In this document: positions 8,887 through 16,627 of the stretch, in pieces | How positions within the stretch are numbered: position 1 is the stretch's first letter | How the letters are laid out: every line of letters starts with the position of its first letter | Made by a program: the position numbers and the translations under genes | The notes under the pieces: generated by a model | Database searches by the model: none | The model's input: the letters and a program-made list of their open reading frames with translations, nothing else | What the model was told of the DNA's origin: nothing | NCBI GenBank assembly: GCA_964636495.1 | Contig: CAZWSL010000006.1 | Span: forward strand, 1-64,000 | Direction: 5' to 3' | DNA length: 64,000 nt | From: Desulfobacula sp964636495 | GTDB lineage: Bacteria; Desulfobacterota; Desulfobacteria; Desulfobacterales; Desulfobacteraceae

Positions 8887-10728
8887 ATGTTAAATATTGA
8901 AGCTGTATCAAAGCAATTTGGAAATCAGATCCTGCTTGACCGGACCGGTTTTCAGATCAATCCCGGTGAAAGAGTCGGACTTGTCGGCAGAAACGGCCAT
9001 GGCAAAACCACACTTTTAAATATGATATCAGGGCAGGATCATCCCGATGAAGGATCTGTTTTAATTCCTTCAGGCTATAAACTCGGTTTTTTGTCCCAGA
9101 AGATTGTATTTTCCAGATCAACTGTAATTGACGAGGCAGGGCTCGGACTTCTGGATCATGAAAAAGACCACTACTGGAAAGTTGAGAAAATCCTGGCCGG
9201 ATTGGGATTTTCCCAAGATGATATGAAAAAACCTCCTGAAATATTTTCAGGAGGTTTCCAGGTAAGACTAAACCTTGCTAAAATACTTGTTTCTGATCCT
9301 GATCTTCTGATTCTTGATGAACCAACAAACTATCTTGATATTACTTCCATAAGGTGGATATCAAAATTTCTTGTTGCCTGGCCGAGAGAAGTCCTGCTTG
9401 TCACCCATGACAGAGGATTTATGGATTCAGTTGTAACCCATATTGCCGGCATTCACAGAAAAAAGATTAAAAAAATCAAGGGAGATACCAGTAAATACTA
9501 CCTGCAGATTGCCCAGGATGAAGAAGTGTGGGAGAAAACCAGACTGAATGAAGAAAAAAGAACAAAGGAGATTGAGAGTTTTATTTCAAAATTCAGGGCT
9601 AAGGCACGTCTTGCAAGCATGGTTCAGTCAAGGATAAAAACCCTGGAAAAAACAAGAACAAAAGAGAAGCTTCAAGAACTGAAAAATCTTGAATTCTCAT
9701 TTAATGATCTGTCTTTTACCGGAAAACAGGTTCTGAATATTGAAAACATCAGCTTTGGCTGGGAAAAAGAGAAGAGACTGATTAATCATTTTTCCTTAAG
9801 GGTTTATCCGGGAGACCGAATAGGTGTCATAGGAAAAAACGGTAAAGGCAAGACAACTCTTTTAAAGCTTATCAATGGGAATCTTAAAGCTTCAACTGGT
9901 AATATTTTCATGAATCCCGGTGTCCGGCAGGGTTATTTTGAACAGACAAATGTGCAGTCTTTAAATGATAATTTTACTGTTGAAGAAGAGCTTCTTCTCT
10001 CCCTGCCTGACTCTGACAGGCAGGCTGTCAGAAATATATGCGGAGCCATGATGTTTGAAAAAAATGCAGCACTGAAAAAAATATCAATGCTGTCAGGAGG
10101 AGAGAGGTCAAGGGTTATGCTTGGAAAACTGCTCATGACTCCTGTAAATTTTCTTCTGCTTGACGAGCCAAGCAATCATCTTGATATGGAGTCGTCCGAC
10201 TCGCTTGTGCAGGCCCTTGATCATTTTCAGGGAAGTGTCGTAATGGTTACCCATAATGAAATGTTCCTTCACTCCCTGGCAAATCGACTGGTGGTATTTA
10301 AAAATTCGGGTATTGATGTGTTTGAAGGCAGTTACCAGGAATTTCTTGATAAAGAAGGGTGGGAAGATGAAAAAAATTGTGTTGTAAGAAAAGTTAAAAA
10401 TACAGCTGTTTCCAGAAAAGAGATAAGAAGAAAAAAATCAGAAATAATCAACAAAAAATCAAAGCAGATAAATCCGGTTAGAAAAAAAATAGAAAAACTT
10501 GAAAATAGTATTGATAAAAATGAAAAATTGATGAAAAATATCAATGACGAACTGTTAAAAGCGTCCCTGCATCAGAAGGGTTCCAAAATAGAGGAATTTT
10601 CAAAAAAACTTGCTGATATTGAGAACCAGAATGAATTTCTGTTTAATGAACTTGAGATAGAGATGGATGCATTTGACAAAATAGAGCACTCATTTAATAT
10701 AGAATTAAAGGAGCTGGAGAAGGAATAA
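8887..10728 (+). CDS. ABC-F family ATPase (ribosome-associated type)
   Basis: A soluble protein with two ABC ATPase domains and no membrane segment. Walker A motifs are GRNGHGKT (residues 34-41) and GKNGKGKT in the second half; signatures are FSGGF in domain 1 and LSGGE in domain 2; both have LLILDEPTNYLD or LLLDEPSNHLD Walker B motifs. A charged linker (about 195-265) joins the domains, as in ABC-F translation factors (EttA, Uup, YheS). The C-terminal 120 residues are a Lys/Glu-rich coiled coil, most like the Uup/YbiT type. Domain 1 has Phe where Gln/Glu is usual after SGG. ABC-F proteins act on the ribosome or in DNA-linked processes; the subfamily cannot be set from reading alone. The small membrane protein and the PilB-like ATPase follow closely. 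Confidence 0.88.
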   Translation: MLNIEAVSKQFGNQILLDRTGFQINPGERVGLVGRNGHGKTTLLNMISGQDHPDEGSVLIPSGYKLGFLSQKIVFSRSTVIDEAGLGLLDHEKDHYWKVEKILAGLGFSQDDMKKPPEIFSGGFQVRLNLAKILVSDPDLLILDEPTNYLDITSIRWISKFLVAWPREVLLVTHDRGFMDSVVTHIAGIHRKKIKKIKGDTSKYYLQIAQDEEVWEKTRLNEEKRTKEIESFISKFRAKARLASMVQSRIKTLEKTRTKEKLQELKNLEFSFNDLSFTGKQVLNIENISFGWEKEKRLINHFSLRVYPGDRIGVIGKNGKGKTTLLKLINGNLKASTGNIFMNPGVRQGYFEQTNVQSLNDNFTVEEELLLSLPDSDRQAVRNICGAMMFEKNAALKKISMLSGGERSRVMLGKLLMTPVNFLLLDEPSNHLDMESSDSLVQALDHFQGSVVMVTHNEMFLHSLANRLVVFKNSGIDVFEGSYQEFLDKEGWEDEKNCVVRKVKNTAVSRKEIRRKKSEIINKKSKQINPVRKKIEKLENSIDKNEKLMKNINDELLKASLHQKGSKIEEFSKKLADIENQNEFLFNELEIEMDAFDKIEHSFNIELKELEKE

Positions 10729-10736
10729 TTTTATAG

Positions 10737-10946
10737 ATGAAAAAAAAAAAAATCAATTTTTATTACGGTATTGTGTTGATCCTGGTCGGCATAGCAGTTT
10801 TCTTCAGAATACCTCAGGTAATGCCGAGAATTGAAACCATAGAATTTTTTGCGCAGAAGATTTCTCTTGTTAAAATATGTTTTTATATTCTTGGGATATT
10901 GTTAATTCTGTCAGGGAGTGTTAGAATTTATAAAAATTACAAATAA
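10737..10946 (+). CDS. small two-helix membrane protein of unknown function
   Basis: A 69-residue basic protein with a Lys-rich start, one hydrophobic segment at about 9-26 and a second at about 44-62, ending in a basic tail. It begins 8 bp after the ABC-F stop and ends 15 bp before the PilB-like gene, so it is probably co-transcribed with both. I recognise no family. The tight spacing and regular membrane topology support a real gene; the function is unknown. Confidence 0.6.
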   Translation: MKKKKINFYYGIVLILVGIAVFFRIPQVMPRIETIEFFAQKISLVKICFYILGILLILSGSVRIYKNYK

Positions 10947-10961
10947 ATCTTAGGATTTCAT

Positions 10962-13169
10962 ATGAACAAAAAGTCATCCAGTCTCAGAGCAACAATTAAA
11001 GATCAATCTGGAGCAGGGAAGACAAGGATCGGGGAGATTCTTTCAAAAGAGGGCCAGATTACAAGTTTACAACTTGATGAAGCTCTAAAGATTCAGAAAA
11101 AAACCAAAGAACTCCTGAGTAATATCCTGCTGAAAATGGGTTATATTGATCCTGATACAATTGTAAATGTTCTTGGCCGGCTCTATAATTATTCTGTTAT
11201 GAAATTATCTGATATAAAGCCTGATGCCAAGGTATTAAAGCTCCTGCCCTTTGAAACAGCCAAAATTTACATGGTCTTCCCTCTGAAATTAGAAGGGGAA
11301 AAATTATCCATCACCATGGTGGAACCTACTGATACAAGCGTTGTTGAAGAGCTTCAGAAGAAAACTGGAAAAACCCTTCAGGTTTATGTATCAACGGAAA
11401 ATGATGTCATCCAGGCATATCAGGATTTTTATAAAATATCTGATGAAGAGTATAAAAACTTTCTTCATTTTGAAGACAGCTTTGAGGAGGATGAGCCGGT
11501 TACCTCTGTTGAAGACTTTGGCTCTCTTGTTTCTGAAGCAGCAGAAGAGGTGGAGGTAAGCACGGTTGATCTGGATGACTCATCTGATGAGTTTGTGGCA
11601 TCAGATGCACCTATTATCAAGCTTGTAAATGGTATTTTAACAAAAGCAATTACCGATGGGGTAAGTGATATCCATATTGAACCGTTTGAAAAAACTTTTC
11701 AGGTACGGTACAGGCTTGACGGTTCAATGTATAAAGCGATCAATCTTCCCATCACTATTAAAAACGCAGTTGTTTCAAGAATAAAAATCCTGGCTTCCCT
11801 TGATATTGCTGAACGGCGTGTTCCACAGGATGGCAGGATAAAGATGAGGTTCGGGAAGAAAAAATCCATTGATTTCCGGGTTTCTTCCCTGCCGACACTT
11901 TTTGGAGAAAGCATTGTAATGCGTATTCTCGATCAGAGCGCACTGAATGTTGATCTGACCAAGCTTGGATTTGAGCCAGCTACTTTTAACTGTCTTAAAC
12001 GCTGTATTTCCCAGCCCTATGGGCTTCTGCTTGTAACAGGTCCTACAGGGAGCGGTAAAACAACAACTCTCTATTCGGTTCTCAATCGTCTGAATAAGGA
12101 TGATATCAAGATTTTGACAGCTGAAGATCCTGTTGAATTTAATTTTAAGGGAATTAATCAGGTCCCTGTAAATGAAAAAGTAGGCATGACGTTTGCCGCA
12201 GCTCTAAAAGCATTTCTGAGACAGGATCCTGATATCATCATGGTGGGTGAGATCCGTGATATAAGTACTGCTGAAATTGCAATTAAAGCAGCCATGACAG
12301 GTCATCTTGTTTTTTCAACCCTCCATACCAATGACTGCCCTTCAACCATAGGCAGACTTGTTGATCTCGGTATTCCTTCCTATATGCTTTCTGCTTCCAT
12401 ATCAATGGTTCTATCCCAGAGGCTTGCAAGAAGGCTTTGTCCTGAATGTAAACAGATTGTTACCGGACATAACCCGGAAAATCTTGAATCCTATGGTTTC
12501 CAAAAAGATGAAATAGATGATCTTACAATCTATGGGCCAAAAGGGTGCTCCCACTGCAATGGAACAGGTTATAAAGGCAGGGTTGGCCTCTATGAGCTGA
12601 TGGAGGTTACAGATGAAGTAGGCAAAGCAATCAATGCTGAAGTTCCTGAAGATCAACTTAGAAAAGTGGCGATTCAAGAAGGTATGGTAACTTTAAGGGA
12701 TGCCGGACTGCAGAAGGTGCGAAGCGGAGCAACTTCACTGGAGGAAGTATTGAAAAAGACCAGTATTACCAAAGAAGCACTGCCTGCCTACCTTATTAAT
12801 CCTGATGTAGAAAAATATAAAGATAAAGATGTTATCATACGGGAAGGCAATACAGATATTGATTTTTTCAAACTTATCCATGGTGGTCTCTATGTTGTAA
12901 AGGGGGGTAGGAAAATAGCAGAAATTGTTCAGCCCGGTGACTACTTTGGGGAGATGTCCGCCATAACAGGAGAGCCTCGATCAGCAACAATTATGTCTAA
13001 AGGCAGATCTTCCGTAAAACGGTTTCCCGGAGAAAAACTGCCTGAAGTCATAGAGAAGTATCCAGATGCTGCAAAACACCTGTTCGGGATACTTGCCACA
13101 AGGCTTGATAAAACAGATAGGCGGCTTGTAAACATGCTCAAGCAGCTGAAAAGAAATCCTCCAACATAG
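10962..13169 (+). CDS. PilB/GspE-type secretion ATPase with C-terminal cyclic-nucleotide-binding domain
   Basis: Order of domains: an N-terminal MshEN/T2SSE_N region (about 20-160), an acidic linker (about 160-205), the hexameric ATPase with Walker A GPTGSGKTT (360-368), Walker B DPDIIMVGEIRD and the STLHTND His box, the tetracysteine zinc site (C493/C496, C529/C532), and then an extra domain at about 615-720. That last part contains PGDYFGEMSAITGEPRSA, the phosphate-binding cassette of the CAP/cNMP-binding fold with the key Glu and Arg present. The family normally powers type IV pilus or type II secretion and ends soon after the zinc region, so this is an architectural addition. No pilin or platform gene is nearby. 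It may be an orphan motor or a signalling-controlled pilus ATPase. Confidence 0.88.
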   Translation: MNKKSSSLRATIKDQSGAGKTRIGEILSKEGQITSLQLDEALKIQKKTKELLSNILLKMGYIDPDTIVNVLGRLYNYSVMKLSDIKPDAKVLKLLPFETAKIYMVFPLKLEGEKLSITMVEPTDTSVVEELQKKTGKTLQVYVSTENDVIQAYQDFYKISDEEYKNFLHFEDSFEEDEPVTSVEDFGSLVSEAAEEVEVSTVDLDDSSDEFVASDAPIIKLVNGILTKAITDGVSDIHIEPFEKTFQVRYRLDGSMYKAINLPITIKNAVVSRIKILASLDIAERRVPQDGRIKMRFGKKKSIDFRVSSLPTLFGESIVMRILDQSALNVDLTKLGFEPATFNCLKRCISQPYGLLLVTGPTGSGKTTTLYSVLNRLNKDDIKILTAEDPVEFNFKGINQVPVNEKVGMTFAAALKAFLRQDPDIIMVGEIRDISTAEIAIKAAMTGHLVFSTLHTNDCPSTIGRLVDLGIPSYMLSASISMVLSQRLARRLCPECKQIVTGHNPENLESYGFQKDEIDDLTIYGPKGCSHCNGTGYKGRVGLYELMEVTDEVGKAINAEVPEDQLRKVAIQEGMVTLRDAGLQKVRSGATSLEEVLKKTSITKEALPAYLINPDVEKYKDKDVIIREGNTDIDFFKLIHGGLYVVKGGRKIAEIVQPGDYFGEMSAITGEPRSATIMSKGRSSVKRFPGEKLPEVIEKYPDAAKHLFGILATRLDKTDRRLVNMLKQLKRNPPT

Positions 13170-13209
13170 GTTTGGGCTGAATTCTACTGAAATTTTATGG
13201 ATTGTCTCA

Positions 13210-13749
13210 TCAGGCAGACTGTCTCCTGCAGTATCTCTCTTTTTCACTGTACAGGCAGCCGCAATACTGCTGGCGATACATTTCAAGCTGTTTGGACTCT
13301 TCAATTCCAAGCTTCCAGCCATCCCTGAAATCATGATAGAAAAATGTCAGACCATATTTTTTTGCCATGGCTTCTCCTGTCTCTCTTATGAGTTCATGAT
13401 TTTGAAATCTGCTGTATAAAAGCGTTGTTGTGAACCCTTGAAATTTCCCTTTTTTTGCAACAAGGGCAGTGGCCTTAAGCCTGTCATAATAGCAGTATCT
13501 GCATCTCTCATTTTCACGAAAAACAGTGGACTGGAAAAAATTTTCAATTTTATAATCAGATTGATAAATCACTTTAAAGCCAATGGATTCAGAATATTGC
13601 CTTAAAGTTTTTTCTCTTTTCATGCACTCCTGAAATGGGTGAATATTGTATCTGTAAAAAAACCCCATTATATCCATGTCCATTTTTCTCAGAATTTTTA
13701 CAGGATAGATTGAGCATGGAGCACAGCAGGTGTGGAGTAAAATTTTCAA
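13210..13749 (-). CDS. queH: epoxyqueuosine reductase QueH
   Basis: Catalyses the last step of queuosine formation in tRNA, reducing epoxyqueuosine. This is the QueH type (DUF208), not QueG. Diagnostic cysteines are in HTCCAPCS near the N-terminus, RCRYCYYDR in the middle and QYCGCLYS near the C-terminus, matching the iron-sulfur and metal ligands of the family. The start is TTG, overlapping the TGA stop of yggS in a TTGA junction, which suggests translational coupling. Length (179) is typical. A QueG-like protein is encoded at 41.1 kb, so a second enzyme of related chemistry may exist in this organism. Confidence 0.92.
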   Translation of the reverse strand: MKILLHTCCAPCSIYPVKILRKMDMDIMGFFYRYNIHPFQECMKREKTLRQYSESIGFKVIYQSDYKIENFFQSTVFRENERCRYCYYDRLKATALVAKKGKFQGFTTTLLYSRFQNHELIRETGEAMAKKYGLTFFYHDFRDGWKLGIEESKQLEMYRQQYCGCLYSEKERYCRRQSA

Positions 13750-14438
13750 TTTCTCTGTCCAAAAATTGATGTTCCTACGCGAACCATAGTTGAACCCTCT
13801 TCAATGGCTACCTTGAAATCACTGCTCATCCCCATGGAAAGATGACGCATTGAAACAGTTTTAAAGTCTCTATCCTCTATCTCCTGTTTTATCTTCACGA
13901 GCTGTCTGAAGTATACCCGCGCTTTTTCAGGGTCTGAAAAATAGGGAGGCATACACATCAAACCTTCTACTGATATATTGTCAAACAGATGAATATTTTC
14001 AACAAGTTCAATGGAATCCTCTATTCTGGTTCCCGATTTTGTCACCTCATCACCAATATTTACCTGCAGCAGTATTTTCTGGATTTTATTGAGTTTACCT
14101 GCCTGTTTATTAATCTCTTTTGCAAGTTTCACCGTATCGACTGTATGAATATATTCAAAATATTTTACAGCCAGTTTGGCTTTATTGGATTGAAGATGTC
14201 CTATGAAATGCCAGGTTAAGTTATTATCAGAGATTGTCTCTATTTTTTTTACAGCTTCCTGGATATAATTTTCGCCAAAATTAAGGACTCCTGCTTTTAC
14301 AGCCTCCATGACGGTGTGTGCGTTTTTTTTTTTACTCACAGCAATAAGCTTGACAGAGTCAGCTTCACGGCTGCTTTGGTTTGCAGTTTCACAAATTTGG
14401 TTCAGGATTGTATCAAGGTTATTTTTTATGTCATCCAT
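13746..14438 (-). CDS. YggS/PROSC-family pyridoxal phosphate homeostasis protein
   Basis: A single-domain alanine-racemase-like TIM-barrel protein that binds PLP and buffers vitamin B6 pools. Visible marks are LIAVSKKK with the PLP lysine near residues 31-37, NFGENYIQEA near 53, WHFIGHLQSNKAK near 76 and LSMGMSSDFKVAIEEGSTMVRVGTSIFG at the C-terminus. The 230-residue length is typical. It overlaps queH by 4 bp and follows maf by 6 bp, so maf-yggS-queH form one minus-strand unit. Confidence 0.93.
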   Translation of the reverse strand: MDDIKNNLDTILNQICETANQSSREADSVKLIAVSKKKNAHTVMEAVKAGVLNFGENYIQEAVKKIETISDNNLTWHFIGHLQSNKAKLAVKYFEYIHTVDTVKLAKEINKQAGKLNKIQKILLQVNIGDEVTKSGTRIEDSIELVENIHLFDNISVEGLMCMPPYFSDPEKARVYFRQLVKIKQEIEDRDFKTVSMRHLSMGMSSDFKVAIEEGSTMVRVGTSIFGQRN

Positions 14439-14444
14439 TATATA

Positions 14445-15041
14445 TCACGTTCCCAGTTTAATAAGATTTAATTTTTTTAACGCTTCAACAACTTCACAAA
14501 CAGGAAGGCCTACTACATTGGAATAGGAACCTGTGATTTTTTTTACAATAAAGGACCCGATCCCCTGAATACCGTAGCCGCCGGCTTTATCAAAAGGCTC
14601 ATGAGTATCAGCATACCAGTTGATTTCCTCTCTTTCCATATTTTTGAAATATACTCTGGTTGTTATGGATTCTGTTACCATGAAACCTTTTTTATGATTG
14701 CAGATACAAAAAGCGGTTATAACATCATGTTCCCTGTTATTCAGGCTGTTCAGCATGGATATGGCTTCAGCTTTTGATTCAGGTTTTCCCATGATTTTAT
14801 TCTGAAGAACAACTATGGTATCAGCTCCGATTATCCATTTGTCAGGATATGAGGCCGCTACACTTCCGGCTTTTAATTCTGCAAGCTCTTGAGCATATGC
14901 CACTGGATTTTTAACTGAAACCTTTTTTTCATCAATATCTGATGGTAAAATTTCAATATTTATTCCAATCTGTTCAAGCAGAATTTTTCTTCTCGGTGAT
15001 TTGGAAGCAAGAATAATTTTTTCTCTGTTTATATAATTCAT
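14445..15041 (-). CDS. maf: Maf-family nucleoside triphosphate pyrophosphatase
   Basis: Hydrolyses non-canonical or modified nucleoside triphosphates to monophosphates. Motifs are ILASKSPRRKILLEQIG (residues 10-26), GADTIVV with the catalytic Asp in the middle, and EPFDKAGGYGIQG, the usual Maf signature. Whether it is the YhdE (dTTP/UTP) or YceF (m7GTP) type cannot be fixed by eye, although KAGGYGIQG is closer to the YhdE type. Length 198 is normal. First gene of the maf-yggS-queH unit and divergent from tRNA-Leu. Confidence 0.92.
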   Translation of the reverse strand: MNYINREKIILASKSPRRKILLEQIGINIEILPSDIDEKKVSVKNPVAYAQELAELKAGSVAASYPDKWIIGADTIVVLQNKIMGKPESKAEAISMLNSLNNREHDVITAFCICNHKKGFMVTESITTRVYFKNMEREEINWYADTHEPFDKAGGYGIQGIGSFIVKKITGSYSNVVGLPVCEVVEALKKLNLIKLGT

Positions 15042-15097
15042 TCGCTGTTATTTACCAGAAATTGGTCAATTAGACAAATATATAAATTCATTTACGC

Positions 15098-15124
15098 TTG
15101 CAAAAAAATAAAAAATGTTATAAT
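15098..15124 (+). promoter_or_regulatory. candidate promoter of tRNA-Leu
   Basis: TTGCAA and TATAAT are separated by 15 nt, and the predicted transcription start is about 15 nt before the tRNA. The spacing is short of ideal but the -10 is perfect and the location fits a stable RNA gene. Confidence 0.55.
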
Positions 15125-15145
15125 AACCACTCTACATCATATTAT

Positions 15146-15233
15146 GCCTGGGTGGCGGAACTGGTAGACGCAAGGGACTTAAAATCCCTCGGAGATAATC
15201 TCTGTACGAGTTCAATTCTCGTCCCAGGTACCA
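15146..15233 (+). tRNA. tRNA-Leu (anticodon TAA)
   Basis: An 88-nt cloverleaf with the CCA end encoded. The acceptor stem is GCCTGGG against CCCAGGT with a G-U at the first pair. The anticodon stem GGGA/TCCC carries the loop CTTAAAA, so the anticodon is TAA, reading UUA and UUG. A long variable arm (around CGGAGATAATCTCTG) confirms a class II tRNA such as Leu, and the T arm is ACGAG-TTCAATT-CTCGT. It stands alone between maf (divergent) and murA. Confidence 0.97.
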
Positions 15234-15240
15234 TGACTAT

Positions 15241-15277
15241 AAAGGGGGTTCTACCAAAGAGGTTGAACTCCCTTTTT
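15241..15277 (+). terminator. Rho-independent terminator after tRNA-Leu
   Basis: Stem AAAGGGGGTTC pairs with GAACTCCCTTT (one G-U), loop 13 nt, followed by TTT. It lies 8 nt after the CCA end and 26 nt before murA, so it should separate tRNA from murA transcription at least partly. Confidence 0.75.
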
Positions 15278-15302
15278 AAATTACAGCAGAGCAGACTATT
15301 TT

Positions 15303-16556
15303 ATGGATAAAATTAAAATTACAGGCGGCAGACCGCTTTCTGGTGAAGTTGAGATCAGTGGGGCAAAAAATGCAGCTCTACCTCTTATTGCTTCAAGTAT
15401 TCTTGTTAATGGCAGGAACCGTTTTACAAATGTACCCGATTTAATGGATATCAAGAGTATTGTACTTCTGCTTGAAGATCTTGGAGCTGTATGCTTTTCA
15501 TCAGAAGGCTCTCTTGAAGTTGACGGCTCACACATTAACAAAATTGAAGCTCCATATGATCTTGTCAGGAAAATGAGAGCTTCTATCCTTGTTCTTGGCC
15601 CTCTTGTTGCCAGATTCGGGCATGCAAAAGTATCCCTGCCCGGCGGCTGTGCCATTGGAGCACGTCCTGTTAATATGCATCTTGCAGGACTTGAAACCCT
15701 TGGTGCAGACATCAGTATTGAACATGGATATATTGAAGCAAAAGCAGACAGGTTAAAGGGAAGTGAGATCTATTTTGATATGCCGACTGTGACCGGTACT
15801 GAAAATTTAATGATGGCTGCAACTCTTGCCAAAGGTAAAACTGTATTGAGAAATGCTGCAAGAGAACCTGAAATAGTTGCCCTTGCGCAGGCTTTAATTA
15901 AAATGGGTGCCAGAATTGACGGTGCCGGCACTGCCGTTGTCACCATAGAGGGAGTCAGAGATCTTAAACCGGTTGATATTAAAGTGATACCGGACCGGAT
16001 CGAGACCGGAACCTTTATGGTTGCAGCAGCAGCTACCAGGGGTGATGTTCTGATAAAAAAATGTACTCCTGACCACATTGGTGGTGTTATCAATAAACTG
16101 CGGGCAGCAGGAACAGGTGTTGAAGTATTTTCAGACAGTATAAGGGTGACCGGCGGCAGAAAAATCAACAGTATTGATATTAAGACCCTGCCATATCCTG
16201 GATTTCCAACTGACATGCAGGCTCAATTCATGACTTTGATGACAATAGCCGGAGGTCACAGCATCATCCATGAGTCTGTTTTTGAGAACCGTTTCATTCA
16301 TGCCAATGAGTTGCTTCGGATGGGTGCTGATATCTCCATAACAAACGGAAGAATTGCATCAATAAAAGGGGTGAAAGAGCTGCAGGCAGCCCCGGTTATG
16401 GCTTCTGACTTAAGGGCAAGTGCCTCACTTGTTATTGCAGGTCTTATTGCAAATGGTACTACTGATATTTCAAGGGTATATCATATGGACAGAGGGTATG
16501 AAGCCATTGAAAAAAAACTTTCAATACTTGGAGCAGATATTAAACGAATAAAGTGA
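15303..16556 (+). CDS. murA: UDP-N-acetylglucosamine 1-carboxyvinyltransferase
   Basis: First committed enzyme of peptidoglycan synthesis; transfers enolpyruvate from PEP to UDP-GlcNAc. The two-domain EPSP-synthase-like fold shows KITGGRPLSGEVEISGAKNAALPL at the N-terminus and the catalytic cysteine C116 in LPGGCAIGARPV, so the fosfomycin target Cys is present. Length 417 is exact for the family. The ATG has only a weak ribosome site. Downstream comEC starts 71 bp later. Confidence 0.97.
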   Translation: MDKIKITGGRPLSGEVEISGAKNAALPLIASSILVNGRNRFTNVPDLMDIKSIVLLLEDLGAVCFSSEGSLEVDGSHINKIEAPYDLVRKMRASILVLGPLVARFGHAKVSLPGGCAIGARPVNMHLAGLETLGADISIEHGYIEAKADRLKGSEIYFDMPTVTGTENLMMAATLAKGKTVLRNAAREPEIVALAQALIKMGARIDGAGTAVVTIEGVRDLKPVDIKVIPDRIETGTFMVAAAATRGDVLIKKCTPDHIGGVINKLRAAGTGVEVFSDSIRVTGGRKINSIDIKTLPYPGFPTDMQAQFMTLMTIAGGHSIIHESVFENRFIHANELLRMGADISITNGRIASIKGVKELQAAPVMASDLRASASLVIAGLIANGTTDISRVYHMDRGYEAIEKKLSILGADIKRIK

Positions 16557-16627
16557 GACGGTTTACTGTGTAACTAGATGGGGAAAAATGATTTTCTGCT
16601 TCTCCTGCCCTTTGTCTGTCGTGTGCG

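Noticed and set aside
15770..16216. 148-codon reverse frame inside murA
   Set aside because: Antisense shadow of a well-defined gene, rich in Pro, Ser and Thr, no start context.
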